Source of the DNA: Alphaproteobacteria bacterium | GTDB taxonomy: Bacteria; Pseudomonadota; Alphaproteobacteria; Micropepsales; Micropepsaceae | Assembly (NCBI GenBank): GCA_024236055.1 | Contig: JACKLF010000002.1 | Coordinates: forward strand, 186,001-250,000 | Length of the DNA stretch: 64,000 nucleotides | Direction: 5' to 3' | In this document: positions 46,637 through 55,167 of the stretch, piece after piece | Numbering within the stretch: the first letter of the stretch is position 1 | Layout of the letters: each line of letters starts with the position of its first letter | Program-made: the position numbers and the translations under genes | Notes under the pieces: generated by a model | Told to the model about the DNA's origin: nothing | Database searches by the model: none | The model's input: only the letters and a program-made list of their open reading frames with translations

Positions 46637-48422
46637 CGCGTTGGTACCTATGGTCGCGCTGCAACGTCCGCAAGTAATCCTCGGCCGCGTCCGACCCGAT
46701 CCGTCCCCGATCTTGGAGAACGTTCATGAGCGCGGCATGAACATCCGGCGCCATTTGGGCGGCGTCGCCGCATACATAGAGATGGGCCCCCTCTTCCAGC
46801 CAAGCGTAGAGGTCCACCGCGTTCTCTTCTAGCTTATGCTGGACGTAAATTTTGGTTGCCTGATCTCGCGAAAAAGCGACATCCATCCGGCTGAGCAAGC
46901 CACTTTTGAGATATGACTGCCACTCCACCTGATAGAGAAAATCACTGCGGAAGTTGCGTTCACCGAAGAACAACCAGGATTTCCCAGTTGCGCCTCGTGC
47001 TTCCCGCTCCTGCAGGAAAGCACGATAGGGTGCAACCCCGGTCCCGGCGCCGATCATGATAATGGGCACATCGTCCGCCGGTAGCCGGAAATGCGGATTG
47101 GCCTGCACATAGACGGGTAAGGTTGAGTCCGGTTCCGCCCGTTCGGCGATATATCCAGAGGCGACGCCCGCCCGCGGCTCGCCATGAAGCTCATAGCGAA
47201 CTGTGGAAATCGTAAGATGAACTTCATCCGGCGCCGCGGAAAGACTCGAGGCGATGGAATAGAGCCGCGGCTGCAAAGGGCGTAGCCCCGCTACGAAGTC
47301 CATAGGGTCGACACCGGTAACGGGAAACGCCCGCATGATGTCGATGACGTGATGGCTATGAAGGAAGGCATTGCGTTCGGCAGCATTCTTGGGGTCGATA
47401 AGCTGGAGCAGCGCGGTCGCTTCACTCAATCGAGCCCAATTCTCAAGAAAGCGCGGCGTAGCCGTAACGACCTCGAAATCTGAGGCAAGCACATGAGAAA
47501 GTGCTTTTTCCTCTCCAGCCCGTGCAATATTAGCCTCCCCATCGAGCTTGGCGCACGTCAGAATCTCGTCAACCATGCTGATGTCGTTGATCGGAAGCAG
47601 CCCCAGCGCATCACCAGGCTGATAGGCCAGGCCAGACCCGGCGAGCGAGAATTCGATGTGGCGTGTCTCTTTGCTCGATCCGCGCCCCGTCAGGACGAGA
47701 TTCTCTATGATGGGTGCGTCGAAGGGATTGCGCTTATCAAATCTAGGGGCCATGACGGCCGGCGCAGACGATACGACCGACAACGTGGCGCCAGGCGATG
47801 GTACGGACCCATTCCGAGGAAGCCCTGGCTCAATTGTCTTGATCCACTGTTCCGCTGCATTCTGATAATCGACATCGCAATCGATGCGGGGGCCTAGACG
47901 CGTTGCACCCAATTCCTCAAATCGACGATCAAGACGTTTGCCTGCTTCACAATATTTTTCATAGGTTGAATCACCCAATGCAAGGACGCTGAATTTGAGG
48001 CCGAGTAGCTTTGGCGCCTTTCGCCCCTCGATGAACTCAAAGAAATTGAGGGCCGATTGCGGAGGATCACCTTCGCCGTGCGTACTGGTGACAATCAACA
48101 AAACGCGTTCTTCCTTGAGCTCGCGCACCTTATAATCGCTCATGTCGCTGACGCGCACGGTCACGCCGCCTGAGCGCAACCGCGCAGAAAAGTCGTTCGC
48201 GAGAGCCGCGCTATTTCCCGTTTCGCTGCCATAGAGAATGGTGACAGCGGTGATCGACGAATGGGATTGGTTCACAGGCTCGAAGGCATTTGTCTGTACC
48301 GAACCCTCCAGACCGCCTAGTGCCGCTAGATAGCCGCTTGCCCATAGCGCCTGCTCGCGAGAGAGAGTCTTGGCGAGCACTTCCAACTGCGCGATTTGCG
48401 AGGGGGTGAGCTTCGCCGGCAT
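46626..48422 (-). CDS. cysJ: Sulfite reductase flavoprotein CysJ
   Basis: 598 aa from ATG 48422, almost the length of E. coli CysJ. Flavodoxin domain (ILYGSETGNSAALANDF), FAD domain with RLYSIASSLSA and GVASGYIAERAE, then the NADPH-binding part IMIGAGTGVAPYRAFLQERE and the C-terminal DVY. The frame is open to 48539, but the MPAKLTPSQIAQLEVL start aligns with the E. coli N-terminus. Divergent from a LysR gene. Confidence 0.93.
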   Translation of the reverse strand: MPAKLTPSQIAQLEVLAKTLSREQALWASGYLAALGGLEGSVQTNAFEPVNQSHSSITAVTILYGSETGNSAALANDFSARLRSGGVTVRVSDMSDYKVRELKEERVLLIVTSTHGEGDPPQSALNFFEFIEGRKAPKLLGLKFSVLALGDSTYEKYCEAGKRLDRRFEELGATRLGPRIDCDVDYQNAAEQWIKTIEPGLPRNGSVPSPGATLSVVSSAPAVMAPRFDKRNPFDAPIIENLVLTGRGSSKETRHIEFSLAGSGLAYQPGDALGLLPINDISMVDEILTCAKLDGEANIARAGEEKALSHVLASDFEVVTATPRFLENWARLSEATALLQLIDPKNAAERNAFLHSHHVIDIMRAFPVTGVDPMDFVAGLRPLQPRLYSIASSLSAAPDEVHLTISTVRYELHGEPRAGVASGYIAERAEPDSTLPVYVQANPHFRLPADDVPIIMIGAGTGVAPYRAFLQEREARGATGKSWLFFGERNFRSDFLYQVEWQSYLKSGLLSRMDVAFSRDQATKIYVQHKLEENAVDLYAWLEEGAHLYVCGDAAQMAPDVHAALMNVLQDRGRIGSDAAEDYLRTLQRDHRYQRDVY

Positions 48423-48647
48423 GGCGCTTGGTGATCCTTCGGTCAAACACACCACGGACGGCGCAAGTGCCTTGTGTGCCGACTGAGGTGCGGCATCCGA
48501 GATCAGTGACCTGCGGCGAACATTCAGCATTACACACATCCATTGATGTTATTTTTTTGAAATAACGCTTAAATTCTGTCATTTCTGTTGCAATGCGACA
48601 AACGAATGTTATTGTATTTATATGCAATTTTCTTGCTGGAAAATCGC

Positions 48648-49499
48648 GTGGACATCGATCTGGCTCGGACGTTTCTTGCCATCACGAGGACCGGCAGCTT
48701 TCGTGGCGCCGCGGAGCAGATCAACGTCACCCAGACGGCCATCAGCGCGCGGGTACGCGCGCTAGAAGATCTGTTGGGCAGGAAACTGTTCGTCCGGAAC
48801 AAGGCGGGCGCACGCCTGACGCCGGCAGGCTTGCATTTCATGCGCCATGCCAGCGCCCTTGTGCATATCTGGGAGAGCGCACGGCGCCAGGTTGCGCTTC
48901 CTCCCGGGCGGGAACGGCTCCTCAGCGTCGGCGGCGAGTTAAGCCTCTGGAATCCTCTCTTCGTGGATTGGCTGGTTTGGATGCGCAGGGTCGCGCCACA
49001 GGCCGCACTGCATGCAGAGGTGGATACCCCTGCCCGCCTTATCGAACGCGTCCAGAATGGCACCTTGGACGCAGCCATACTGTATAGCCCGCAACGTCGG
49101 CCCAATCTCATTGTCGAACTGCTCGCCGAAGAAAAACTGGTGATGGTGACCAGTACCCCGGATGGTCGTTACGATCACGAAACCTATATCCAGGTGGACT
49201 GGGGGGCGGATTTTACCGCCAACCAGCAAAGCGCTTTTCCGGACCTGACGAACCCAGCGATCGCAATTACCCTGGGACCACTCGCACTCAACTATCTCCT
49301 GACCGTTGGCGGCAGCGGATACTTTCGGATGGGAGCGGTTCGAGACAGCCTCGAACGTGGCCTATTGTTTCGTGTCCCGGCCGTACCGGAATTCTCGCAC
49401 TCCATTTATCTAGTCCACGCGGAGCACGATATCGCGGATCTGGCAACCATCCGCGAAGGTTTCAAAGCTTGTCTCAACGATGCGCCCCATACCCCCTAA
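48648..49499 (+). CDS. LysR-family regulator next to cysJI
   Basis: About 283 aa. N-terminal HTH VDIDLARTFLAITRTGSFRGAAEQINVTQTAISARVRALEDLLG, then the substrate-binding domain. GTG 48648 has GGAAAA upstream and gives the normal LysR start; ATGs further up lie in the promoter. The position divergent from cysJI suggests control of sulfite reduction, but it is not an obvious CysB. Rightmost gene before the second boundary palindrome. Confidence 0.88.
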   Translation: MDIDLARTFLAITRTGSFRGAAEQINVTQTAISARVRALEDLLGRKLFVRNKAGARLTPAGLHFMRHASALVHIWESARRQVALPPGRERLLSVGGELSLWNPLFVDWLVWMRRVAPQAALHAEVDTPARLIERVQNGTLDAAILYSPQRRPNLIVELLAEEKLVMVTSTPDGRYDHETYIQVDWGADFTANQQSAFPDLTNPAIAITLGPLALNYLLTVGGSGYFRMGAVRDSLERGLLFRVPAVPEFSHSIYLVHAEHDIADLATIREGFKACLNDAPHTP

Positions 49500-49644
49500 A
49501 GCCGACCGTTTTGGGCGGCCCAACCGTACTATTATCGGCATACCGAAGACATATGATTTGGCCACAGGCCGTCGCATCTTTTAAAAGCGAAGAGCTGAAG
49601 TGTGGCTAAATGCGGCTGTTTTGAATCAGCTTTTTAGCAGCCAA

Positions 49645-49670
49645 TAGTGCATTTTCACGAAAACACACTA
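49645..49670. repeat. 26-bp palindrome, right copy (att- or res-like)
   Basis: TAGTGCATTTTC AC GAAAACACACTA, the same sequence and orientation as the copy at 15147-15172 apart from two bases in the right arm. The two copies enclose 34.5 kb of accessory genes. Flanking bases beyond the 27th position do not match. Confidence 0.6.
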
Positions 49671-49704
49671 TGAGTTGGTGCGATTTGATGATCGGTTAGA
49701 CGCC

Positions 49705-50887
49705 TTAAGGTCCTTCTTCCGGAACTCTTTGCTTGAACAGCGCGAATATTGCGGCGCAGGCGCAGCCGACAATGATGCCTGTGGTCAGGTCTCTCAGCAG
49801 AGTCAGACCGAAGGTCGCGACGAGGACTGTCGCGCTTGGCCAGCTATGCAGCAATTCCCAAAACTCCTTCTTATCGGCCATCACCCAGCAGACGACGAGA
49901 AGAACGCCCGATAGGGCGGCGAGCGGAATAAAGCTCGCCAAAGAAGCCCCAACCACCAGAAAGAGCAATACGATCAGGCCATGCATCATGCCAGAGAGCG
50001 GGCTGCGAGCGCCGGCGCGGACATTGGTTGCGGTGCGTGCAATCGTGCCTGTGACACTGATGCCGCCAAACATGGCCGATACGACATTCGCAATGCCTTG
50101 GGCAATCAGCTCGATATTCGAGCGGTGAACCCGGCCTGACATGCTGTCTGCAATCTTGGCCGAAAGCAGGCTTTCAATCCCACCGAGCAGCGTGAAAGAC
50201 AGGCCGAGGGGGCACCAGCCACAGCCATCAAGGGAAACGTGAGGCAGATGCGGCAGTTGCAGACCATGCGGCAACTGCCCGAAACGGCCGCCACAGTCTC
50301 TTACGGCAATGCAGAATGGATGCGATTCAGAGGCGGCGGATGACGGCGATGAGCATCCCCGGCCAGGTTGGCAAATAGCGGCGCATCAAAATATGACGGC
50401 AGCGGCCCCAACCCGACACCCAGTGCTGCGGCATTGAGGCTCGGCAGCACCGCCAGGACGATGAGCTTCGGGATGAGCAGACCTGGCTCTGACCGCCAAG
50501 CAAGCCCCCGAGGTCCTGTTGGCTTGCCAGGATCGTAACGGCGATGCCTGCCGTAAAGCCCACGGTAACTGCGTGGGGACGGGCGAATAAGAGAGCCTAG
50601 TCGGGTCAGACCCGCGACAATCAGCAGAAATTCGATGAAGACTGTGAGCAGCTCATCGAGCCCGTACTTGGCAACCGTGGCCGCGACCAGCACGATAAAG
50701 GCGCCTGCGGGTCCCCCTGATCTGAATTGGCTACCCCCAATGCCGAGACCAAAAGCCACCGACATGGACGTATAAAGACCGCGACGGCGAGACGCCCGAT
50801 GCCACCGCAATCGCCATCGAGAGAGGCAGGCGACGACGCCACGGTCAAGGCTGCCAGCAGATCCCTTCGAAATCTGCGAAGCCGCAA
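49705..50887 (-). pseudogene. SulP-family sulfate permease, multiply frameshifted
   Basis: Pieces of a SulP anion transporter run in order on the minus strand in different frames. RRFRRDLLAALTVA lies near 50.88 kb, GLGIGGSQFRSGGPAGAFIVLVAATVAKYGLDELL near 50.7 kb, a broken middle follows, and a long intact C-terminal part reads GLSFTLLGGIESLLSAKIADSMSGRVHRSN through VSAMFGGISVTGTIARTATNVRAGARSPLSGMMHGL to 49705. At least three frameshifts. No STAS domain follows. The gene is dead as written. Confidence 0.85.
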
Positions 50888-51105
50888 TTCTTCCTGAAGA
50901 TCATCAGGATTTTGGGGCGGTAAAGGTGTGGTGGCGGCACCATTAGGGCATGGAGGTGCCTCGCGGACTTTTTTCTATCAAGGGCAAAGCTCTACGCCAA
51001 GGTTGGGCTCAAATAGGCTTCACATATCAATATTGATGCTATATACATCACTCTAACTGTTCTATTGGCTAGATATAGCCGTTCAGATATGGAAAGAGAA
51101 GTTCC

Positions 51106-51354
51106 ATGATAACCGCCACCCAGATGCGTGCCGCCAGAGCCCTCATTGGTATCGACCAGCGCAGCTTCAGCCAAGGCGTCAGCTTCTTGCCCACAATCCA
51201 GCGAATGGAAGCCAGTGACGATGTGGATCCGGGGAATGTGGATTCCTTGATGAAACTTATCTCTGCGCTAGGCACGCTAGGCATCGAGCTGATCGGGGAA
51301 GGCAAACCAAAGCATGGAAGGCGGCCGCGGCGTTCGCCTGAAGTCATAACCTGA
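51106..51354 (+). CDS. Small XRE-type HTH regulator
   Basis: 82 aa: MITATQMRAARALIGIDQRS..., LPTIQRMEASDDVDPGNVDSLMKLISALGTLGIELIGEG. This compact XRE form is often found just upstream of sulP genes in alphaproteobacteria, as here, although the sulP gene is broken. The HTH turn appears one residue shorter than usual. AGAGAAG lies 5 nt before ATG 51106, within an AT-rich promoter region. Confidence 0.85.
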   Translation: MITATQMRAARALIGIDQRSFSQGVSFLPTIQRMEASDDVDPGNVDSLMKLISALGTLGIELIGEGKPKHGRRPRRSPEVIT

Positions 51355-51379
51355 AGCTAAGACAAGCGGCTCTGCCCCG

Positions 51380-52108
51380 ATGATCACCCTCGACACCTAT
51401 GAAACAGAATTCGGGCATATCCAGATTGCCAAACGGCGGCGCACAGGCGCGGTCCTCTATGAGCAGGACGGGTGCTTCCAAAGTGAGGCCGATAGTCAAG
51501 GCGTCAGTCTGGCGTCCTACATTCACGCCATCTTCGGCCTGATACAGCAGAGCGGCGCGCGCAACATTTTGCTGATCGGCTGTGGCGGCGGAACGCTGGC
51601 GACCATGCTTGTCCGCTCAGGCCAAAATGCGACAGTTGTAGATGTGAATCCCGCATCGTTCGTCATCGCCAAAATACACTTTTTGATGCCTGACGATGTT
51701 TGCTGTCGTGTTGGTGACGGGAAAGAATTTCTGCGTAATAACGGCAAAATCTTCGATGCTATCGTGGTCGACGCCTATCAGGGCGGACTAATTCCTGATC
51801 ATCTTCAGTCTGTGCAATTCTTCAATCTGGTCCGCGATCACCTATCCCTCCGCGGGGTACTGTTTATCAACGCTCATCTAGGTCATGCCTTTGACCGGCG
51901 GGCCAAACAGATTGCAGATCGCGCCTCGCAGGTGTTCTCAAAAGTGCGCCTTTTAGACTCAAGGGGAATTCTCGAGCGCAACGCCATAATCATGGCAGGC
52001 CACGTGGATCATCTCGATCCTCCCCAAATACTTCTGCAGCCGGAAACAGGACAGGCTGAGATCGCATCTGAATTGGCTTCGCTCGAGTTTAGACGGTGGG
52101 ACCTGTGA
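51380..52108 (+). CDS. Spermidine-synthase-like methyltransferase-fold protein
   Basis: 242 aa with the Rossmann-like fold of polyamine aminopropyltransferases and related SAM enzymes: NILLIGCGGGTLATMLVRSG (cofactor loop), TVVDVNPASFVIAKIHF, VGDGKEFLRNNGKIFDAIVVDAYQGGLIPDHLQS. The DAY motif is present, but the rest of the polyamine-binding pattern is weak, so the substrate is unknown. It lies 25 nt after the XRE gene. Confidence 0.8.
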   Translation: MITLDTYETEFGHIQIAKRRRTGAVLYEQDGCFQSEADSQGVSLASYIHAIFGLIQQSGARNILLIGCGGGTLATMLVRSGQNATVVDVNPASFVIAKIHFLMPDDVCCRVGDGKEFLRNNGKIFDAIVVDAYQGGLIPDHLQSVQFFNLVRDHLSLRGVLFINAHLGHAFDRRAKQIADRASQVFSKVRLLDSRGILERNAIIMAGHVDHLDPPQILLQPETGQAEIASELASLEFRRWDL

Positions 52109-52149
52109 GCCTCGTTCCAAGAGCTTGAACGGCAGTTGTTGATTGCCTT

Positions 52150-52267
52150 GGGACGAATAGAGCTCAACCGTCCGCAGGCAGGCCTTCACTTCATCAAGGC
52201 TGGCTTCTCGCTCGCCCAGCCAAGTCTCCCAATCCTCATTGCTGAGAAACGCGGGCAACCACCCCAT
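52150..52267 (-). pseudogene. Remnant of an SRAP (YedK-like) gene
   Basis: About 38 codons on the minus strand, FLSNEDWETWLGEREASLDEVKACLRT, match the C-terminal region of SOS-response-associated peptidases (pattern ILPPEDW..WLGE..A..DELKALLR). The catalytic N-terminal part is missing. The fragment overlaps the end of the spermidine-synthase-like gene frame without being expressed from it. Confidence 0.6.
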
Positions 52268-52374
52268 AGCGGCGAATGCTTAGCCGATGGGTGAACCCGA
52301 TCAATGGCAGCCTGCAACAACGCATCAAACTCGGCGCGATTCATCTTTAGCTTTTGGGGATGTTCATCGATATT

Positions 52375-52420
52375 GACCTGCACCGCGTAATGCCCCCGTT
52401 TATGGGGATAGTCTGTTCTG
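52375..52420 (+). repeat. 47-bp direct repeat, left copy
   Basis: GACCTG...CGTAATGCC, CCCGTTTAT and AGTCTGTTCTG are shared, in order and orientation, with 56732-56778 (about six mismatches and one indel). The two copies enclose the conflict operon and a YgjP remnant. Read on the minus strand, both copies encode similar peptide scraps (RTDYPHKRG versus RTDSHNKRE), so they may come from one ancestral gene. Confidence 0.5.
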
Positions 52421-52464
52421 ATCATGCCCCTCAATGGGGCGTACTGAAAGATCCATGCGATCAC

Positions 52465-52718
52465 TCGGCATTCCGATAAGTGCGCATTATGGGAAACAGC
52501 CGCTTATGTGAATTTGCGATGCCGCGTCAGACCACGACGGTCAGCGGCTTCTCTTCCTTATACTTCATAACTAGCTCCATCAGGTTTCGCGATGAAACCT
52601 GAACTAGCCTTGCGGCAATGAGCGGGTTAGGGCGTCAAGGACGCCTGCATAGGCCGCTGCGAGCCGGAGCGCAGCAACTACACGGGCCCGTTAAGGCGCT
52701 TGCCTGTCCTTGTTGTCA
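52465..52718. other. Non-coding, with a strong hairpin
   Basis: No gene seen. Contains a perfect 9-bp hairpin TCAGGTTTC / GAAACCTGA with a 5-nt loop at 52580-52602, itself flanked by CTAG on both sides. It has no T-run and lies 160 nt past the ATPase gene. Confidence 0.45.
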
Positions 52719-52735
52719 AAGGGGCGCAACCCCTT
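52719..52735 (-). terminator. Likely intrinsic terminator of the conflict operon
   Basis: On the minus strand AAGGGG and CCCCTT pair across a 5-nt loop, 27 nt after the ATPase stop, and a short T-run (TTTG) ends the stem. The stem is only 6 bp, so strength is doubtful. Confidence 0.4.
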
Positions 52736-52762
52736 CTTCGCACTTCATAATGCGCTATCAAA

Positions 52763-54661
52763 CTAGGCCGGTTTGAATTCCAATGTGCGGTGTTCGTGAG
52801 TGTATTCCGGCCCAATTGTGTACTTGTCCACATTCAGCTCGCCACAAATCATCGATGTCGTAAAGATGATTTGATGCTCAACTTTAGCGGCTTCGGAGCG
52901 CTCAACAATCAGCTTTTGGAAGTTATGGCTGCGCACGGGCTCCATACCCTTGTCCTCGACATTATCGAGCAAGAGAAACTTCGGATGGTAGAAGGCCTGA
53001 TCGAGCGTTGCCGCGCTAAAGATAGAGAGAATGGCAGAATTCTTGAGAATAACACTGCTACTATCAGCAAAATTCATCTCGCCGTCAACGGAGATCGCAT
53101 TGTCGGCAAAGCGAATGGACACATTGTCCGCCTTTTTGAACTCTTCCTGGCGCTCCATATCGGCATGCAAGAGGTCACGAGCAATATCTGAAATTGCCGT
53201 CAGTGCAATCGAGCGACGGCGCTTGCTCTGAAACTCGAGGGCTTTGCGGAGGTCTTCCACTTTAGTGATCTCGCCCTGTAAGGCGGCCTTTTCATTGCTC
53301 AAAGTCCGAACCTGAAGCGCCCTCTCGCGCAACCGCCCGAGATATTCTTTGTCGCGACCTATCTGTCCGAGCCGCTGATAGCGAGCGGCGAGATAGCTCT
53401 CGCGTGGCGCAATACTGATGTCGTACTTAGTACCGAATTCCGAAAGCAGACCTTCATACACTCGAGAAAGCTCTCTACTATCGCGCTGGTTACGCGCAAG
53501 TTCATCACGCTTTTCAACAAGGAGCTGCCGCGCTTCGCGTAGCTGAATATCGAGATCGAGTTTGATCGACAGGTACTTTGACTGTTCGCGCTCCGGATCG
53601 GCCTCCGAGCCGCAGACCGCACAATGCTCCTTATCGGTCGTGTCCTTGAGTGGCGTTAGACAAGCTGGGCAGTGAGTGAACTCGATATTACCGACAAGCT
53701 CTGCCGACGCCTGCGCCCGCGGAAGCTTATCCGCCAAATCAGCTAGGTAATCCACGAACTGCTCAATATCGGTGATCTCGAAGGATAGTGTTTCAACAGC
53801 GCCCTCAGCGAGAATGATCTTGTTCTTGAGCTTCGTCAGCTTCGATAGCGCCGAGCGACGTTCCTTTAAAAATTCTCCTGTTTCCGCATCACCGATTATA
53901 GCGTCCACGTTGCGCGCCTCAGCGGTAACACGCTCCTCCTCTATAGAAAGCTCTCGTACCCGCTTCTCGATGTTATCGATGTTCGCAAGCCCTTCTTCTA
54001 CTGGCAGGCTCTGGATCAAAGCCGTCAGCCGGCGGCTCGCATCGTCGAATTTCACTTTGAGATCGCGTAACTTCAATTCGGCATCGTACATATCGTAGAC
54101 ACTCAGGCCGCAGATAAGGTCGCCAACAGCCTCGCGGATTTCTCGGGTGTCGAAGTCCACGAACTTGAAAAGGAGGGCTGCCGGTGTACGCTGGTCAGCA
54201 TACAGCAGTCGAAGGATTTGGTTCATCGTGATATTGGCAGAACCTTGGGACTGAGCCTCCGGAATACCGGACGAACGGAACATGATCTGAGAGAAACTTT
54301 CGCGATTCTCCGACCTGCGGATGGAGTACGGGGTCCATCCATCGAGTGCATGTTTCTCGGCGTCCGCCATCGGACCAAAGAAGACGGAAATGGGTGTTTG
54401 AGCGGTTTTGATCTCGCGCCTAAGCGTGACTACGCCGCCTTGCGTTGTGACCTCCGCCTGCACTTCATCGCATTGGGACGGTGCCGCTTTCCAGCGGTCG
54501 AATTCGCCACCGAGGATATAGAAAATGAAGTCCGAAATGGATGACTTACCGCAACCGTTTTCGCCACGAATAATATTGACACCCATGTGGAACACCTGGT
54601 CGTACACGGCCTGGCCGCGCCGTATCACCCGAAGCCGATTGAGCGAGAAAGAGGCTGTCAT
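52763..54661 (-). CDS. SMC/Rad50-like ATPase with zinc-ribbon, ABC-3C type
   Basis: 632 aa. Walker A GENGCGKSS (residues 33-41), a long predicted coiled coil (about 190-480) interrupted by a four-cysteine zinc ribbon, CPAC (331-334) and CAVC (347-350), a signature-like SSSVILKNSAILSIF (534-548) and Walker B FLLLDNVED (562-570), then KGMEP and a D-loop-like stretch. The Walker B variant and size fit ATPases of ABC-three-component conflict systems more than a true Rad50 (four Cys instead of one CXXC hook, no Mre11 gene nearby). It overlaps the middle gene by 4 nt. The region is less GC-rich than the core flanks. Confidence 0.82.
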   Translation of the reverse strand: MTASFSLNRLRVIRRGQAVYDQVFHMGVNIIRGENGCGKSSISDFIFYILGGEFDRWKAAPSQCDEVQAEVTTQGGVVTLRREIKTAQTPISVFFGPMADAEKHALDGWTPYSIRRSENRESFSQIMFRSSGIPEAQSQGSANITMNQILRLLYADQRTPAALLFKFVDFDTREIREAVGDLICGLSVYDMYDAELKLRDLKVKFDDASRRLTALIQSLPVEEGLANIDNIEKRVRELSIEEERVTAEARNVDAIIGDAETGEFLKERRSALSKLTKLKNKIILAEGAVETLSFEITDIEQFVDYLADLADKLPRAQASAELVGNIEFTHCPACLTPLKDTTDKEHCAVCGSEADPEREQSKYLSIKLDLDIQLREARQLLVEKRDELARNQRDSRELSRVYEGLLSEFGTKYDISIAPRESYLAARYQRLGQIGRDKEYLGRLRERALQVRTLSNEKAALQGEITKVEDLRKALEFQSKRRRSIALTAISDIARDLLHADMERQEEFKKADNVSIRFADNAISVDGEMNFADSSSVILKNSAILSIFSAATLDQAFYHPKFLLLDNVEDKGMEPVRSHNFQKLIVERSEAAKVEHQIIFTTSMICGELNVDKYTIGPEYTHEHRTLEFKPA

Positions 54662-55167
54662 TGACTGAGCCTTCTCAAGCCGGTGCTACGACGCAGTGCA
54701 ATAACGTCCTCTTCGCCGATGGACGCGAACTTGCTCGCCAGGAAGTTAAGCAACTGCCGCTCTGATTCCGACACCAAGCGGATCATTCGTTCGGAAAAGA
54801 GCACTCGTCCCGGCCCGGATGGGATGACTTCCCCCGAAGCTAGGGATTCCAGGTCGATAAGGCCCTTGCCGATAAGGGTCTGAAGGGCCTGGCGCTGCAC
54901 TTCTGCCATTTTTTGGAAGAGAATCGGGCCTGATGGATAGCTCAAGAATGTCTTGTCCGGCCGTTCCACTTTCAAGCTATTGAACACCTTGCGCACATCT
55001 TCCGGCATGTGTGTGCGATGCAGGAGTGGCGGATTGGCGAAGAAGAAATCTACGATATAGAGACGTTCTTTCGACGGTGGCCGCCCCTTCCACGCGACAA
55101 GCAGGGCAGCCATGCGTCGCACTGCGTCGTACACGTCGAGCTGGGGATACCACAAGCGGACGCTCAT
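54658..55167 (-). CDS. ABC-3C-type middle component
   Basis: 169 aa: RLWYPQLDVYDAVRRMAALLVAW, then RLYIVDFFFANPPLL, a central PDKTFLSYPSGPILFQKMAEVQRQALQTLIGKGLIDLESLASGEVIPSG, and a helical end. There is no enzymatic motif. The helix-rich start and the short winged-helix-like middle resemble the small middle components that join ABC-3C ATPases to their effectors. Assignment rests mainly on its place, with 4-nt overlaps to both neighbours. Confidence 0.72.
   Translation of the reverse strand: MSVRLWYPQLDVYDAVRRMAALLVAWKGRPPSKERLYIVDFFFANPPLLHRTHMPEDVRKVFNSLKVERPDKTFLSYPSGPILFQKMAEVQRQALQTLIGKGLIDLESLASGEVIPSGPGRVLFSERMIRLVSESERQLLNFLASKFASIGEEDVIALRRSTGLRRLSQ

Noticed and set aside
15147..49670. 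Boundary palindromes as transposon terminal inverted repeats
   Set aside because: Each copy is itself palindromic and the copies are in direct orientation by their centre; no transposase gene lies inside the block.
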